From Armigeres subalbatus (taxonomy: Eukaryota; Arthropoda; Insecta; Diptera; Culicidae): 64,000 nucleotides of DNA. Positions 11,222-23,444 of the stretch are shown one piece after another. The stretch's first letter is position 1; every line of letters begins with the position of its first letter. Location of the stretch: positions 429,783,240 to 429,847,239 of the forward strand of contig NC_085140.1 of the NCBI RefSeq assembly GCF_024139115.2, written 5' to 3'. The notes under the pieces are model-generated. The model had not been told where the DNA came from. It saw only the letters and a list, made by a program, of their open reading frames with translations, and did no database searches. The position numbers and the translations under genes were made by a program.

Positions 11222-11459
11222 AAGATTCACACCTCAGCGTGTCAATCGGCGAGCAGCAAACCATGACTCTGGCTCTTCTGGCCAGATCTCCGCGGCGTGC
11301 ACACGCATGCGCGGAGAGACGCTGTCATAATTTCGATCCGGTCATTTAGGGCTACATAGATTGCAATTAATACGCAACATACCATTTTCCATTAGAAAAG
11401 ATAGATGAATATTTATTCGATTCCTATTTACCTACACTCTTAATTTATTCACCGGACAA

Positions 11460-11620
11460 GCAGGTGAGATTTCTGTCAAAGTTGCTTAAAATCAGCAAAT
11501 AATTTGCTGAAAATCATAATCATCGTATTTTCCAGGGTACTAGTTTTTTTTAATTTGCTGGCGCACGGCTGTGTGAATTTTTTCCGAGTTGCAGAAATAA
11601 AAACTAAGTGTGCACAGTGC
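11460..11620. mobile_element. MITE-like repeat, GCTGGCGCACGGCTGTG family, copy 1
   Basis: It shares GAGATTTCTGTCAAAGTTGCT, AATCAGCAAATAATTTGCTG and TTTGCTGGCGCACGGCTGTG with 17940-18085 in the same orientation. The left terminal repeat is not preserved here. It is non-coding. Confidence 0.6.
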
Positions 11621-12099
11621 ATAAATATTTAATTTAACACGTTCCCGAGCAAAATCTGATATCATAAATAGAACAAATTGAAAACATATTTTGATATCGA
11701 CAACAATTTGATCATGATTTGATATCAAATTTTAATTTTCGTGATTGATTACATATTTTGATTCCAATTTGTTGTAGATTTCTAAATTGTATGATATGAC
11801 ATCAAACTCAATTGTCAAAAACAATGTTAACAAAACCCAACATGAAAATTAGTCGATGAACAGCAAGAATAGATTTCGATTTGATGTCACAGTAAGATTT
11901 TTCTGCTATAGATTTTGATATTTTAACCGTTGAAACAACCAAAAGGCTGTCGACCTAAGTTATCAAAATTAGGCGAATTCACAACAACAATATTAGCTAC
12001 CAACCCACTTTTCATAGTTGCAAGTAGACTGTGCGTCCAAATGCTTCAAAAAATAAACCAGGACTCTCCATTAAAAGAGATCCAAATTAATTTATCTAC

Positions 12100-14779
12100 A
12101 GAAATGATCGTCTTGACAGCGCCTGTGGTGGGGTCGCCACTGTCATTAATAGACGTATCAAACATAAATTATTTTCTTCGTTCGAAACCAAAGTTTTTGA
12201 AACCTTGGGAGTTTCTGTTGAAAAAATTTTTGGACAATTTTCCTTCATTGCAGCCTACTTGCCTTTTCAATGCAATGGGCAGCAAAAGAATTTGTTGAAA
12301 GCTGATCTTCTAATTCTGACTCGCAACAAATCAAAATTCTTCGTAATTGGTGACTTCAATGCCAAACACTGTTCATGGAATAATGCTCAAAGCAATTTCA
12401 ACGGAAAAATTTTATTTTAAGATTGTTCTGGGGGATATTATACTATTCAATATCCCATTGGCCCAACATATTTTTCACCCACTTGAAATCCTTCGACAAT
12501 TGATTTGATTTTAACGGATTCATGTTAGCTGTGTGGCCAATTGCTAACTCATGCTGACTTTGACTCTGATCACCTTCCCGTGACGTTTGAAATCTCACAA
12601 GAAACCATTTATAATCCAATCAGCTCTACTTTTAATTATCATAGAACTGATTGGGATTTATATAAAACGTATATCGATAGGAATTTTGATGTTGATATTC
12701 CTCTCGATACCAAAAGTGATATTGATAATGCTCTCGTATCTTTGACAAATTTATTTGTCGAAGCCAGAGGCATTGCAATTCCTCCTGTGAAGTTAAATTT
12801 AACTACATTATTATTGACGACGATCTACAACTACTGATCCGTCTTAAAAATGTGAGGCGAAGGCAATACCAAACAACTCGCGATCCCGCTTTGAAAGTTA
12901 TTTGGCGAGATTTGCAAAATGAAATTAAAAAACGTTTCGCTATTCTTAGAAATAGCAACTTTGATGTCTCGAAGTTGGATCCCAGTTCGAAACCCTTTTG
13001 GAAATTAACGAAGATTCTTAAAAAACCCCAAAAGCCAATTCCAGCGCTTAAAGAGGGAAATAAAATTTTATTAACAAATGGCGAAAAGCCTCAGAGACTT
13101 GCTCAGCAGTTCGAGAGTGCCCATAATTTTAGTCTATAGGTCTCACTAGTCCAATTGAGGATCAGGTCATACGGAGCTTCGAAGACATTCTCAATCAAGA
13201 GAATGTTTTTGACCCTTCGTTGGGAACTAATTTGGATGAAGTGAGATCTATTACTAGAAAATTTAAAAATATGAAAGCCCCGGATGATGATGGTATTTTC
13301 TACATATGGTTAATTTATTTAACAAATGTTTTCAATTGGCATACTTCCCAGATAAATGGAAAAACGCCAAAGTTGTTCCAATTTTGAAGCCGGACAAAAA
13401 TCCAGCTGAGGCTTCTAGTTATCGCCCAATCAGTTTGCTTTCTTCAATAAGCAAACTGTTTGAAAAGATTATTTTAAATAGAATGATGGTTCATATTAAT
13501 GACAATTCTATATTTGCTGATGAGCAATTTGGTTTTCGCCATGGGCATTCAACCACTCATCAGTTATTAAGAGTTACGAACTTAATTCGGCTCAACAAAT
13601 CTGAAGGATATTCGACTGGAGTTGCTCTTCTTGATATAGAGAAAGCATTTGACAGTGTTTGGCATGAAGGTTTGATTGTAAAATTGATGAATTTTAATTT
13701 TCCTCTGTACATCATTAAACTGATCCAAAATTATTTATCAGATCGCTCACTGCAGGTAAACTATCAGAATACTAAATCTGATAGATTACCTGTAAGGGCT
13801 AGTGTCCCCAAGGCAGCATACTGGGGCCCATATTGTATAACATTTTTACTTCTGACTTACCTGATTTACCACCAGGGTGTCAAAAATCTTTGTTTGCAGA
13901 TGACACGGGCCTTTCAGCCAAAGGGCGAAGCCTTCGTGTCATTTGTAGTAGATTGCAAAAAGTTTGGATATTTTCTCCACTTACTTGCAAAATGGAAAAT
14001 TTCCCGAATGCTTCCAAAACTCAGCTTATAATTTTCCCACATAAGCCGAGAGCTTCTTATTTGAAACCTTCTAGCAGACATATTGTCACTATGAATGGGG
14101 TTCCAATTAATTGGTCTAGCGAAGCTAAATATTTAGGACTTCTGCTAGATCAAAAATTAACTTTTAAAAATCACATTGAAGGCCTTCAAGCCAAATGTAA
14201 CAAATATATTAAGTGTCTATATCCACTTATAAACAGAAAATCAAAACTTTGTCTTAAGAACAAACTTTTGATTTACAGAAAAATTTTTAGACCAGCCATG
14301 TTGTATGCTGTGCCAATATGGACTAGTTGCTGCAATACCAGAAAGAAGGCACTTCAGAGGATTCAAAATAAAATTTTGAAAATGATTCTGAAGTTGCCTC
14401 CGTGGTATAGTACCAATGAACTTCATAGAATTTCTAATATTGAGACATTGCAACAAATGTCCAACAAAATAATTTCGAATTTTAGACAAAAATCGTTGCA
14501 ATCTTCTATTGCAACGATTAACTCCTTGTACCCTTAGTATAAATTAGGTTAAGTTTAGTTTAAGTAGAAAACATTGTAATTCCTACATGGTTTAATTCAA
14601 CCAGAGGAAATATCGTAACTGCCAGAGGCAATTGAAATGTATTAATAATATCTAAAAGTGTAACATAGCAAATAAGGATGATAGTGTTAAGAAAACACGG
14701 AACACCTAGTCTAAGAGATAAATGCATGTATTAGATAATTAGCAAATAAAATTAGTTAAAAAAAAAAAAAAAAAAAAAT
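12100..14779 (+). pseudogene. Jockey-clade LINE, decayed ORF2 with poly(A) tail
   Basis: The translation pieces read in order as a Jockey-type ORF2. The endonuclease segment carries RNDRLDSACGGVA, GDFNAKHCSWNN near 12350 and DSDHLPVTF near 12568. Reverse transcriptase follows with KWKNAKVVPILKPDKNP, SYRPISLLSSISKLFEKI, LLDIEKAFDSVWHEGL and the catalytic FADD at 13893-13904. The C-terminus is IQNKILKMILKLPPW, ending with TAG at 14535-14537. A UTR of about 220 bp with AATAAA and a 20-base A-run ends near 14779. Frames shift near 12420, 12840, 13140, 13300, 13820 and 13960. ORF1 and the start of the endonuclease are missing. The copy is dead, but its sequence is moderately well preserved. An even smaller fragment is at 56240-56480. 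Confidence 0.9.
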
Positions 14780-15186
14780 TTGGAGTGCTCATGCGAAACA
14801 AGCGACAAAAGAGAACCAACGACAAAGCTTTGTTTTTGTCGGAGATAATAATGACAAAGATCCGAAAAATTTTGTCAGCAACAAACAAGAAGACAATCTT
14901 GTTGCTAACTTTTCATCCCGTTATTTTGCATTATTTCTAGAGCAAATTTCGGTTTTATGCTATCACAGTTTCTGGTTTTATGGAAATATTCGAGAATCGA
15001 ACAATGATTACAAAATTAGCATCGTATTTTGGGAAATATCAGAGCATGCAAGGCAAATGATTCTTGTCATATTATGTTCGGGTTCTGATAAAGGTTTGTC
15101 GCTAGGTGCGTTTGTCAGTAACAAACTCTGCTGATGACAAAGAGTATATTGTTAGGGGTTGCTCGAATATTGATTCGCTGCTCTTG
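14780..15186. other. No gene recognised
   Basis: AT-rich DNA with recurrent GACAAA/TTTGTC words in both orientations (ACAAAGCTTTGT near 14823; TTTGTCGCTAGG near 15095). It may be a decayed inverted-repeat element, but I cannot pair ends reliably. Confidence 0.4.
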
Positions 15187-15370
15187 TTAGATTTTTTCCA
15201 AAATTGAATATAGCCCAAAAACACTAAATCGACTTGAGCCACCTCGAAATTTTATCCGAATTAGCTGAAAATTTGACAGGAGACTTATTTTAGCATAAGA
15301 ATTGTGATTCTGGGCTGATCGGTTGAATTTTGAATACTTTTTCAAAACATGAAGAGGTCTACTGGGCCCA
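15187..15370 (-). repeat. Dispersed repeat R, partial copy
   Basis: It matches the reverse complement of 53250-53440 at words such as AACACTAAATCGA, GCTGAAAATTTgACAGGAGAC, TTAGCATAAGAATTGTGA and CTTTTTcAAAaCATGAA. A different part of the same family is at 26105-26270. Non-coding as far as I can see. Confidence 0.65.
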
Positions 15371-17500
15371 TGTAACACTTGACATCTTCATCACCAACAT
15401 GGATGACTTACTTTTATCGATTTATTCAAATAGAATCGATCTACTGATACCGGATCATTGCAATCAAGTTCGAGTTTATCTCCGATTTGCTTTGGTTGAG
15501 TACTACGCCATCTTACCATGACAATTTACGAATATGTTTTCCACCTCACACAAAACATTACATTTGTTAACTGATCTGGACCTGAAACTAATTTCTGTAT
15601 CTATATATTGAAGTTGTTTTCAAGTTTTTGATTCGGAATGCTTCTGAAACGGCTCAAAACCCAAAAGTTCTTCTCCCAATTTATCGTTTATTACTTGTAG
15701 GGAAAACTTTTCAAACGAATAACTTTCAACACTATCAGATCCCAATCTTGAGCATTATTTTCCACCACCATCAACAACACACTAAGCAAAATAAATGAAA
15801 CTATTCGGTGATACCGCAGTATTTCGCTCTGCATATTTTCTCGCCTTCACCCGCTGCCGCTTTGCTTGTTTCGCAGCAGCTTCCACGCCGAGAAACGCCC
15901 CAACCGGAACCTTCAGGGAGCAAATCAAGATAGATCTACACCAGTACGACGATGCGGACGACGCTGGCTGACGATGGTGTACTGGAAAACAGCGTGAAAG
16001 TACACTTTCTGCACGTAAACTGCACTCAGCCGGAGCAGAGAGCAACATGGAAACCCCATCAGATCCGCTTCCTTGCAATGAAAATTAATGAATGCTGAAA
16101 ATCGAAAACTTTTACCAAAAGTTCAACTCATTATTTCAACTCCCCGCCGTGCCAACCGACCAACCCACCAAACAGCCCCGAAGATGTATTTCTTCTGTCT
16201 GACTGCACCGCCGCCGGTCGTATCCTTGGGTAAAAGTTTTCTGATCTTGGGTGAGTTTCACTCCCGGTGCAGACATAATTTTCCTGGGGAAACGCAGATA
16301 AAATGATTTTAAGCCGATTTTTGGCACCCGCCTTCAGGTAGCTACATAAAATCGGCGCGCAGACATTCGAATCTGTTCCAAAGGAAACGGTTAAAAGCTC
16401 TCGGAAACTTTTGAAGCAGCTTGGACCACCACCAGCAGCTTCTCCGTTGCGTCAAGATACAAGAGAGAAACTGTTTTTGGGGTTTGATTTAATTAAATGA
16501 AAAGTCTGGTCTGTCAACTGTTGAACAAGTATACATAATCTATTGCACCTGAATTAAACCAAAGATAAATGTTCCAGCGGTAAGATTAAATCCAAACCGT
16601 GTAAAAACCGCGTAACAATAATCGCGTAAACAACAACCCGCATAAAAAACGCATCAAAATCAACCACAGTGTATGCATATTTTGATAAGAAATTATATGG
16701 TTACTACTTCCCTTCATAGTAGCAATGTTCATCTCTTCAAAATAAAAGCAATGAAAAGAAATTTGATTTGTTTTCTTATTTCTAGGCATGTGTTTTTTTA
16801 GCATCGACCTTTTGAAACTTGTTTATACGGCATTGCTGATCAATATGACCAATACAATTTAATACTACTTATACAATATCGAGCTGCAACGAGGAGATTT
16901 AAAAACGATTCTACTTTTTTCACTTGTTAATTTAACAATCTGCGATTCTTCTTTCTCACCTGTAAGATTTTCGTTCAATCCGCTAAGATGAACAAACAAA
17001 CATGAGCCATTTAGTACCACCATTCTGGAATTTTGAGAATTTTTAAATGCTTCAGTCACAAAAGCCTGGTTGATTTGAGTATAGGAGATCATTGTGAAAT
17101 GTTGCTAGTTTTGTAATTTTTGCATCTGCTCTTTGAAAGGCTGTTGAAAACGTCGAAAAAGGTTAGGGATTGCATACTGGGCTGTTCTCCCTTTCCTATT
17201 TAAAAACTCCTTTCTTGAATACCATTTTATTGTATTTCATTCAAATGTTAAATTTCCCATTTTCAAATCAACAGTCGTCAAGTTGTTAATATTGAAATGA
17301 AAAGTGTTTGAAAGGTGCAAAATCTAGAAAGTATATCGACGAATTTATCGCGAAAACCCAGATTTTAGGGGTTGTTTACAAATTACAGCTCATGTATAGT
17401 ACAGATGGTAGTTCGTACAGAAAAGAAGAGTCAGAAGCATCAAAAGAGCAATTAGCTTAATCAACTTCGTTCAAGTAATTCGAAATAATTGTGATTAATT
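15371..17500. other. No gene recognised
   Basis: About 2.1 kb of mixed DNA. The 15840-16330 part is GC-richer than its surroundings and reads open in several frames. None has a known motif, and I treat them as chance. No repeats or terminal structures were seen. Confidence 0.5.
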
Positions 17501-17501
17501 A

Positions 17502-17721
17502 TACACACTTAAATCATTTCACAGATGTCGGTAAATTTTGCTTTAATTCACCGAAATCTCAACAGCAGAATTGTTCGGTAAATAATCCCCAAATTTGTTG
17601 CTATTTTTCCTTTGTTCAACTGTCAAAACCACCGAAAATCTTGAAAATTTTTCACTGAACAGTTCTGCTGTTGAGCTTTCGGTGAAAATTACCAAAAATC
17701 TGCGATTTATTTTAAGTGTAT
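17502..17721. mobile_element. MITE with long terminal inverted repeats (~75 bp)
   Basis: The left arm (CACACTTAAATCA...TTCACCGAAATCTCAACAGCAGAAT) is repeated in reverse at the right (ACAGTTCTGCTGTTGAGCTTTCGGTGAA...TTTTAAGTGTA). The arms are imperfect over about 75 bp. TA flanks the ends. Non-coding. Confidence 0.75.
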
Positions 17722-17884
17722 AGTCACCACATATTTGCTAGTTTTACGAACACATTTTTGAATGCTATGGGAAGCAAGGCTCAGGCAGATCGAATGCTGA
17801 CTTTAAAGTAGCATTTGATAAGCCCAACCACAAGACCACAACATGCTGCTGACCTTACATGTGGGAATAAAATGGATCTGAAAT

Positions 17885-18085
17885 GACGTATACACTTTTT
17901 TTTTATCGGGATCTCAGCAAAATGTTGAACTTTTACCGAGATTCGCACAGCCGTGCCCCAGCAAATATATTTTTTGTCGAGATTTCTGTCAAAGTTGCTG
18001 AAAATCAGCAATTAATTTGCCGAAAATAAACGTAATTTTTGCCGGGATATCAGTTTTTCATTTTGCTGGCGCACGGCTGTGCAGA
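17885..18085. mobile_element. MITE, GCTGGCGCACGGCTGTG family, copy 2
   Basis: Inverted repeats CGCACAGCCGTGCCCCAGCAAA (about 17945) and TTTGCTGGCGCACGGCTGTGCA (about 18060) bound a core shared with 11460-11620. An outer part from 17885 (CTTTTTTTTTATCGGGATCT) may be a second, nested or extended end. Confidence 0.65.
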
Positions 18086-18440
18086 TTATAAGGAATAAAA
18101 ACTAAATGTGATATATGTCGAATTCGTGTTTAAAAAGTTTCAGCCTGGGTTGGAACTGGTTCCAACCTAACTGCTGTCAAAACCTTTTATTATTCGCTTG
18201 GGTTGGAACAAGTTTCGCAGTGTTTCACAGTTTCTATTTTCAGCCTTCTTCATCCCTTTAAATCATTCTGTGCGCTTACTTAGTTAACTACTATTCGTTT
18301 CCTGAAAAACGCTTCCTGATCCCTAAACCTAAAACATCCCTATAATCATGTCATTAGAACAGAGAAGATGTGTTCTAAATTTGTTTGAAATCGGATGAGA
18401 GGTTCCCACCACACCTACCTTCTATTCTAACCCTCTGTAA
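18086..18440. other. No gene recognised
   Basis: Ordinary AT-rich DNA. A near-palindrome, GGTTGGAACTGGTTCCAACC, lies near 18150. Confidence 0.45.
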
Positions 18441-21290
18441 TCGTCTACTCCAGCGTTTCTCAACCTTTTTCTTGAGAAGTACCCCTTCGAACTGTTGCAA
18501 AAGGTACCCCCTCTTGAAAATAGGCTTCCAAGCCTCCCGAAAGAATAATTTCAAGCCCTTTGAAGGGAGGCTTCTAAGCCTCTTGAAAGCAGTTTCTGAA
18601 TCTCTTGAAAGTAGGCTTCCACAGCTCTTGATAATAGGCTTTTGAGCCTCTTGTAGAGAGGCTTTCGAGCCTCTTGAATGGCGTCTTTCGAGCCATTTAA
18701 AAGGAGGCTTCCTTTGGACCTTGAAAGGACGCTTCTAAGCTTCTTGAAAGCATGTAGAATTCCGAGCTTCTTGAACGGAGGCTTCCGAGGTCTTGAAAGG
18801 AGGCTTCTGATTCACTTGAAGGTAGAGAGGCCTTCGAGCATCTTAAAAGGAAGCTTCCTTCGCATCTTTAAATAATGCTTCTGGACCTCTTGAAAGTACG
18901 CTTGGAACCCTCTTGGAAGAAGAATTCCGAGCTTCTTAAAAGGAGGCTTCCGAGCCTCTTGAAAGGAGGCTTCCGAGCCTCTTGAAAGGAGGCTTCCGAG
19001 CCTCTTGAAAGGAGGCTTCCGAGCCTCTTGGAAGGAGGCTTCCGAGCCTCTTGGAAGGAGGCTTCCGAGCCTCTTGGAAGGAGGCTTCCTGAGCCTCTTG
19101 GAAGGAGGCTTCTGAGGCCTCTTGGAAGGAGGCTTCCAGCCTCTTGGAAGGAGGCCTGAGCCTCTTGGAAGGAGGCTCGAGCCTCTTGGAAGGAGGCTTC
19201 CAGGCCTCTTGGAAGGAGGCTTCCAGGCCTCTTGGAAGGAGGCTTCCAGGCCTCTTGGAAGGAGGCTTCCAGGCCTCTTGGAAGGAGGCTCTGAGGCCTC
19301 TTGGAGGAGGCTTCCAGGCCTCTTGGAAGGAGGCTCGAGCCTCTTGGAGGAGGCTTCCAGGCCTCTTGGAAGGAGGCTTCCAGGCCTCTTGGAAGGAGGC
19401 TTGAGCCTCTTGGAAGGAGGCTTCCAGGCCTCTTGGAGGAGGCCTGAGCCTCTTGGAAGGAGGCTTCCAAGCCTCTTGGAAGGAGGCTTCCAGGCCTCTT
19501 GGAAGGAGGCTTCCAGGCCTCTTGGAAGGAGGCTTCCTGAGCCTCTTGGAGGAGGCCTGAGGCCTCTTGGAAGGAGGCTCCTGAGCCTCTTAGAAGGAGG
19601 CTTCCAGGCCTCTTGGATGGAGGCTTGAGCCTCTTGGAAGGAGGCTTCCAGGCCTCTTGGAAGGAGGCTTCCAGGCCTCTTGGAAGGAGGCTTCCAGGCC
19701 TCTTGGAAGGAGGCTCTCGAGGCCTCTTGAAGGAGGCTTCCAAGGCCTCTTGAAAGGAGGCTTCCGAGGCCTCTTGAAAGGAGGCCTGAGGCCTCTTGAA
19801 AGGAGGCTTCCTGAGGCCTCTTGAAAGGAGGCTTGAGGGCCTCTTGAAAGGAGGGCTTCCGGAGGCCTCTTGAAAGGAGGCCTGAGGCCTCTTGAAAGGA
19901 GGCCTGAGGCCTCTTGAAGGAGGCTTCCTGAGGCCTCTTGAAAGGAGGCTGAGGCCTCTTGAAGGAGGCTTCTGAGGCCTCTTGAAAGGAGGCCTGGAGG
20001 CCTCTTGAAAGGAGACTTCCGAGGCCTCTTGAAAGGAGGCTTCCGAGGCCTCTTGAAAGGAGGCATCCGAGGCCTCTTGAAAGAAGGCATCCGAAGCCTC
20101 TTGAAAGGAGGCTTCCGAGGCCTCTTGAAAGGAGGCTTCCGAGGCCTCTTGAAGGAGGCTTCAGGGCCTCTTGATAGGAGGCTTCCGAGGCCTCTTGAAA
20201 GGCGGCTTCCGGGGCCTCTTGAAGGAGGCTTCCGGGGCCTCTTGAAGGAGGCTTCCGGGGCCTCTTGAAAGGAGGCCTGAGGCCTCTTGAAGGAGGCTTC
20301 AGGGCCTCTTGAAAGGAGGCCTTCCGAGGGCCTCTTGAAGGAGGCTTCCGAGGGCCTCTTGAAATAAGCTTCCGAGGGCCTCTTGAAAGGAGGCTTCCTG
20401 AGGGCCTCTTGAAAGGAGGCCTGAGGCCTCTTGAAAGGAGGCCTGAGGCCTCTTGAAAGGAGGCCTGAGGCCTCTTGAAAGGAGGCTTCCGGGGCCTCTT
20501 GAAGGAGGCTGAGGCCTCTTGAAAGGAGGCTTCCGAGGCCTCTTGAAGGAGGCCTGAGGCCTCTTGAAAGGAGGCTTCGGGGCCTCTTGAAAGGAGGCCT
20601 GAGGGCCTCTTGAAAGGAGGCTTCTGAGGCCTCTTGAAAGGAGGCTTCGAGGCCTCTTGAAAGGAGGCTTCCGAGGCCTCTTGAAGGAGGCTCTGAGGCC
20701 TCTTGAAAGGAGGCTTCCGGGGCCTCTTGAAGGAGGCTTCTGAGGCCTCTTGAAAGGAGGCTCGAGGGCCTCTTGAAGGAGGCTTGAGGGCCTCTTGAAA
20801 GGAGGCTTCCGGGGCCTCTTGAAAGGAGGCTCTGAGGCCTCTTGAAGGAGGCTTCCAGGGCCTCTTGAAAGGAGGCCTGAGGCCTCTTGAAAGGAGGCTG
20901 GAGGCCTCTTGAAAGGAGGCCTGAGGCCTCTTGAAAGGAGGCTTCTGAGGCCTCTTGAAAGGAGGCCTGAGGCCTCTTGAAAGGAGGCTTCCGAGGCCTC
21001 TTGAAGGAGGCTGAGGGCCTCTTGAAAGGGAGGCTTGAGGCCTCTTGAAAGGAGGCTTCCGAGCCTCTTGAAAGGAAGCTTCCGAGCCTCTTGAAAGGAG
21101 GCTTCCGAGCCTCTTAAAAGTAGGCTTCCAAGCCTCTTGGAAGGAGGCTTCCGAGCCTCTTGGAAGGAGGCTTCCGAGCCTCTTGGAAGGAGGCTTCCGA
21201 GCCTCTTGGAAGGAGGCTTCCGAGCCTCTTGGAAGGAGGCTTCCGAGCCTCTTGGAAGGAGGCTTCCAAGCCTCTTGAAAGGAGGTCCGG
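18441..21290. repeat. 23-bp satellite, about 125 units
   Basis: The unit is AGGCTTCCGAGCCTCTTGAAAGG with length variants of about 21-24 bp. Variants occur in blocks. About 18.94-19.02 kb has TTGAAAGG. About 19.02-19.72 kb has TTGGAAGG, mostly with CCAGGCC. About 19.72-21.12 kb has TTGAAAGG, mostly with GAGGCC. 21.13-21.27 kb returns to TTGGAAGG. The first 500 bp is degenerate. Long frames on both strands (up to about 350 codons) arise because most units lack stops and the unit length cycles the frame. They are not genes. Confidence 0.96.
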
Positions 21291-21900
21291 TCCTTCCTCC
21301 GGAAAATTCTTCAAGAATGTCTCCGGAAATATTCTCTGGAATATCCACCAGAATTCATCAAGAAGTTCTTTCAGGAATTCTTCCAAGAACTCATCCAGAT
21401 TCCACGTTCCTCCAAAAGCTCGTTCATCCACCAGAAATTCCTTCAGAATTTTCTCAGGAAATGTTTCCATAAGTTCCTATTAAAATTCCTTCAGGAGTTT
21501 TTCCGGAAGTTGCATTAGCAATTCTCCCGAAAGATCCTTCAGAAATTTCAACGGAAGTATTCATTCCTCCGAAAATTACTTCAGGAATGGTACTACCTTC
21601 AAGCATTCTTGAAAAAATTCCATCAGGAATTCTTACAGAAGCTCAGTCAGGAATTCCTCCAGAAAATCCCTCTGGAATTCTTTCTAAATGTCCTCCAAGA
21701 ATTCTCCGAACGCTCCTTCAGAAATTTCCCCAGAAGTTTGTTCAGGAATTCCTCGGAAAGTTTTTTCATGAATCGATCGGAAGGTTCCTCCAGGAACTTC
21801 TCCAGGGATGTTTCCCGAAGCTCCTTCAGGAATTCGTTTGGAATGCTTCGGAATTTCTTCGGAAAATTCTTCAAGAATGGACGTATACTCTGGAAGCCCT
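21291..21900. repeat. Degenerate TTCCGGAA/GAATTCTTCC repeat
   Basis: Mutated units such as CTTCAGGAATTCTTCCAAGAAC recall the reverse complement of the 24-bp satellite at the left edge. The 23-bp array passes directly into this block. Several overlapping frames exist on both strands and are artefacts of the repeat. Confidence 0.75.
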
Positions 21901-21929
21901 CTGGTATTTCTTCCACAAATTTATTCGAA

Positions 21930-22645
21930 AGCTCAGGTCAAGGCTCGAAAGTCAAAAGGCATAAAAGATCGGAAGGACAAACTGTCGAAAGAGACAAAAG
22001 GTCGATCAAGAACAAGTATTCTAAAAGTATTTGTAAAATGCATTTACCTTCGCTCAGAAGTAATAAACGCATCCCATCAATTAAAGTTGAAGAATGAGCA
22101 ATGTTCAAAGAAGAAATCTAGACCAACATTTAAAAAGGGCGTAACAGCCAAAATTTATTCCTTTTGATTCTTCGTCCACATATAAAGCTATATGTGTAGA
22201 CGAAGAATCAAAAGGAATATTTTTTTGGCTGTTACGCCCTTTTCAAATGTTGGTCTAGAAGTAATTACTGTGAACTAATATTACAAATATCTCTCTATCT
22301 TAGATACAGAATTGATGTTGATTTAAGAAATGAATAAAACTTGTAGTATGCGAGATACATTCTCTTCGTTTCAGTTTCTTATCTATTTCGACCTTTTGTC
22401 CCTTTCGACCTTTTGTTGTTTTTTCGACCTTTTGTTTCTTTCGACCTTTTAACCCGTTCGACCTTTTGTCTCTTTTGACCTTTTGTCCCGTTCGACGTTT
22501 TGTCCTTTCGACCTTTTGTCCAGTTCGACGTTTTATTCTTCCACCCTTTTGTCCCTTTCGAACTTTTGTCCCTTCGAACTTGTGTCTTTCGACCTCAAGT
22601 TTTTCGACTTTATTTCGACCTTTTGTCCCTAACACCCTATAGTTG
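21930..22645. repeat. 17-bp TCGAAAGGGACAAAAGG satellite, interrupted by a MITE
   Basis: CTTTCGACCTTTTGTCC units with period 17 fill 22375-22645. A few inverted, degenerate units lie at about 21935-22015. The foldback MITE at 22117-22259 sits between the two blocks. A minus-strand frame of 133 codons over 22300-22701 is repeat-derived. Confidence 0.85.
22117..22259. mobile_element. Foldback MITE, near-perfect palindrome
   Basis: The two arms of about 68 bp (TCTAGACCAACATTTaAAAA... and ...TTTTcAAATGTTGGTCTAGA) are almost exact reverse complements around a loop of a few bases near 22186. The hairpin would be very stable. Part of one arm recurs at 27276-27336. Confidence 0.85.
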
Positions 22646-22965
22646 GTATCAGAACAACAAGCGCACGTCAGAAGGAAATAATGTAATAAATGTTTTCGCA
22701 TAAATGGCGTCTTCAGCGTTTAATCTTCCGCATTGTTGTTAAAAGCACAACACCAAAACACAACACAACACATTGAGTGAAAATGAAATATTTTTTAGTC
22801 AGATGATCAATTTGCACCAAACTACCATGCAATCCTCAAAAAATTAGTTCTTCATCAATTGAGAAGATAATAAAAGTGATTCGATAGAAGGCTCGGGTAA
22901 ATATAACTAAATAAAAGGCTCAGGTGCACGGGGAAAAGTGACCAATAATAAATTATTAATTTATT
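22646..22965. other. No gene recognised
   Basis: Short AT-rich stretch with CAACAC-type runs near 22750. Nothing identified. Confidence 0.4.
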
Positions 22966-22974
22966 TCATTAAAA

Positions 22975-23235
22975 ATACATCCTAAAGTAGCGCGATTTTT
23001 TTCTTTATCATTTCTGACAATAACCTTGGAGTTAATACGCAGTTCTTACTCACCTATGACCGCAGGTGGTCATCAGACGGCCTTCCGGATAATCCGCAAC
23101 GTCCGTAAAAAATGGTCATTTTGTGAAGTTTGTCCTAGAGCAGCGCTTTTTTTCTAAACCATTTCTGATGGGGATGTTTCAGCTAAAACACAGTTCTCAT
23201 TCTGCTATGACCGCAGGTGGCTACCAGGTGGTAGA
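22975..23235. repeat. Tandem duplication, ~162-bp period, two diverged units
   Basis: The units share CCTAaAGtAGCGC, CATTTCTGA, CGCAGTTCT, and TATGACCGCAGGTGG (near 23055 and 23205). They differ at many positions, so the duplication is old. Non-coding. Confidence 0.65.
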
Positions 23236-23444
23236 GTTTAACACATTCACCATAGGTATAATAATAACCCAAGAAAATACGTACTACGCAAACAAATGAA
23301 TGACAAATTCCATTTAAATAGTAGTCATTGATGATAATAAGAATACCAAATCAATACCTTGTCTAAGTTAAGTTATTCGACAAGTATGATGTGTTTGTAA
23401 TGGCCATCTAAATTCCTGAAAATACCTCAATGAGGTACCATACC

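Larger units (their letters stand above)
10530..11356 (+). mobile_element. Short non-autonomous LTR element (TRIM-like, BEL-type primer site)
   Basis: Two direct LTRs start TGTGGGGTT and end GGGCTACA: 10530-10701 (172 bp) and 11076-11356 (281 bp, enlarged by a MITE at 11115-11221). Just inside the 5' LTR is TTTTGGCGATCCTGCCAG, the same primer-binding sequence seen after the LTR at 23445-23726. Just before the 3' LTR is a purine tract, AGAGAAGAAGGGGAA. The interior is under 400 bp and codes for nothing, so the element must depend on enzymes from a larger relative. I could not find a clear target duplication. Confidence 0.8.

Noticed and set aside
16865..17092. A 75-codon minus-strand gene
   Set aside because: AT-rich, no motif, no repeat or splice context; expected by chance.
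18868..21348. Frames of 166-349 codons reading PPSKRPGSLLPRG-like repeats on both strands
   Set aside because: They are created by the stop-poor 23-bp satellite; frames on opposite strands overlap fully.
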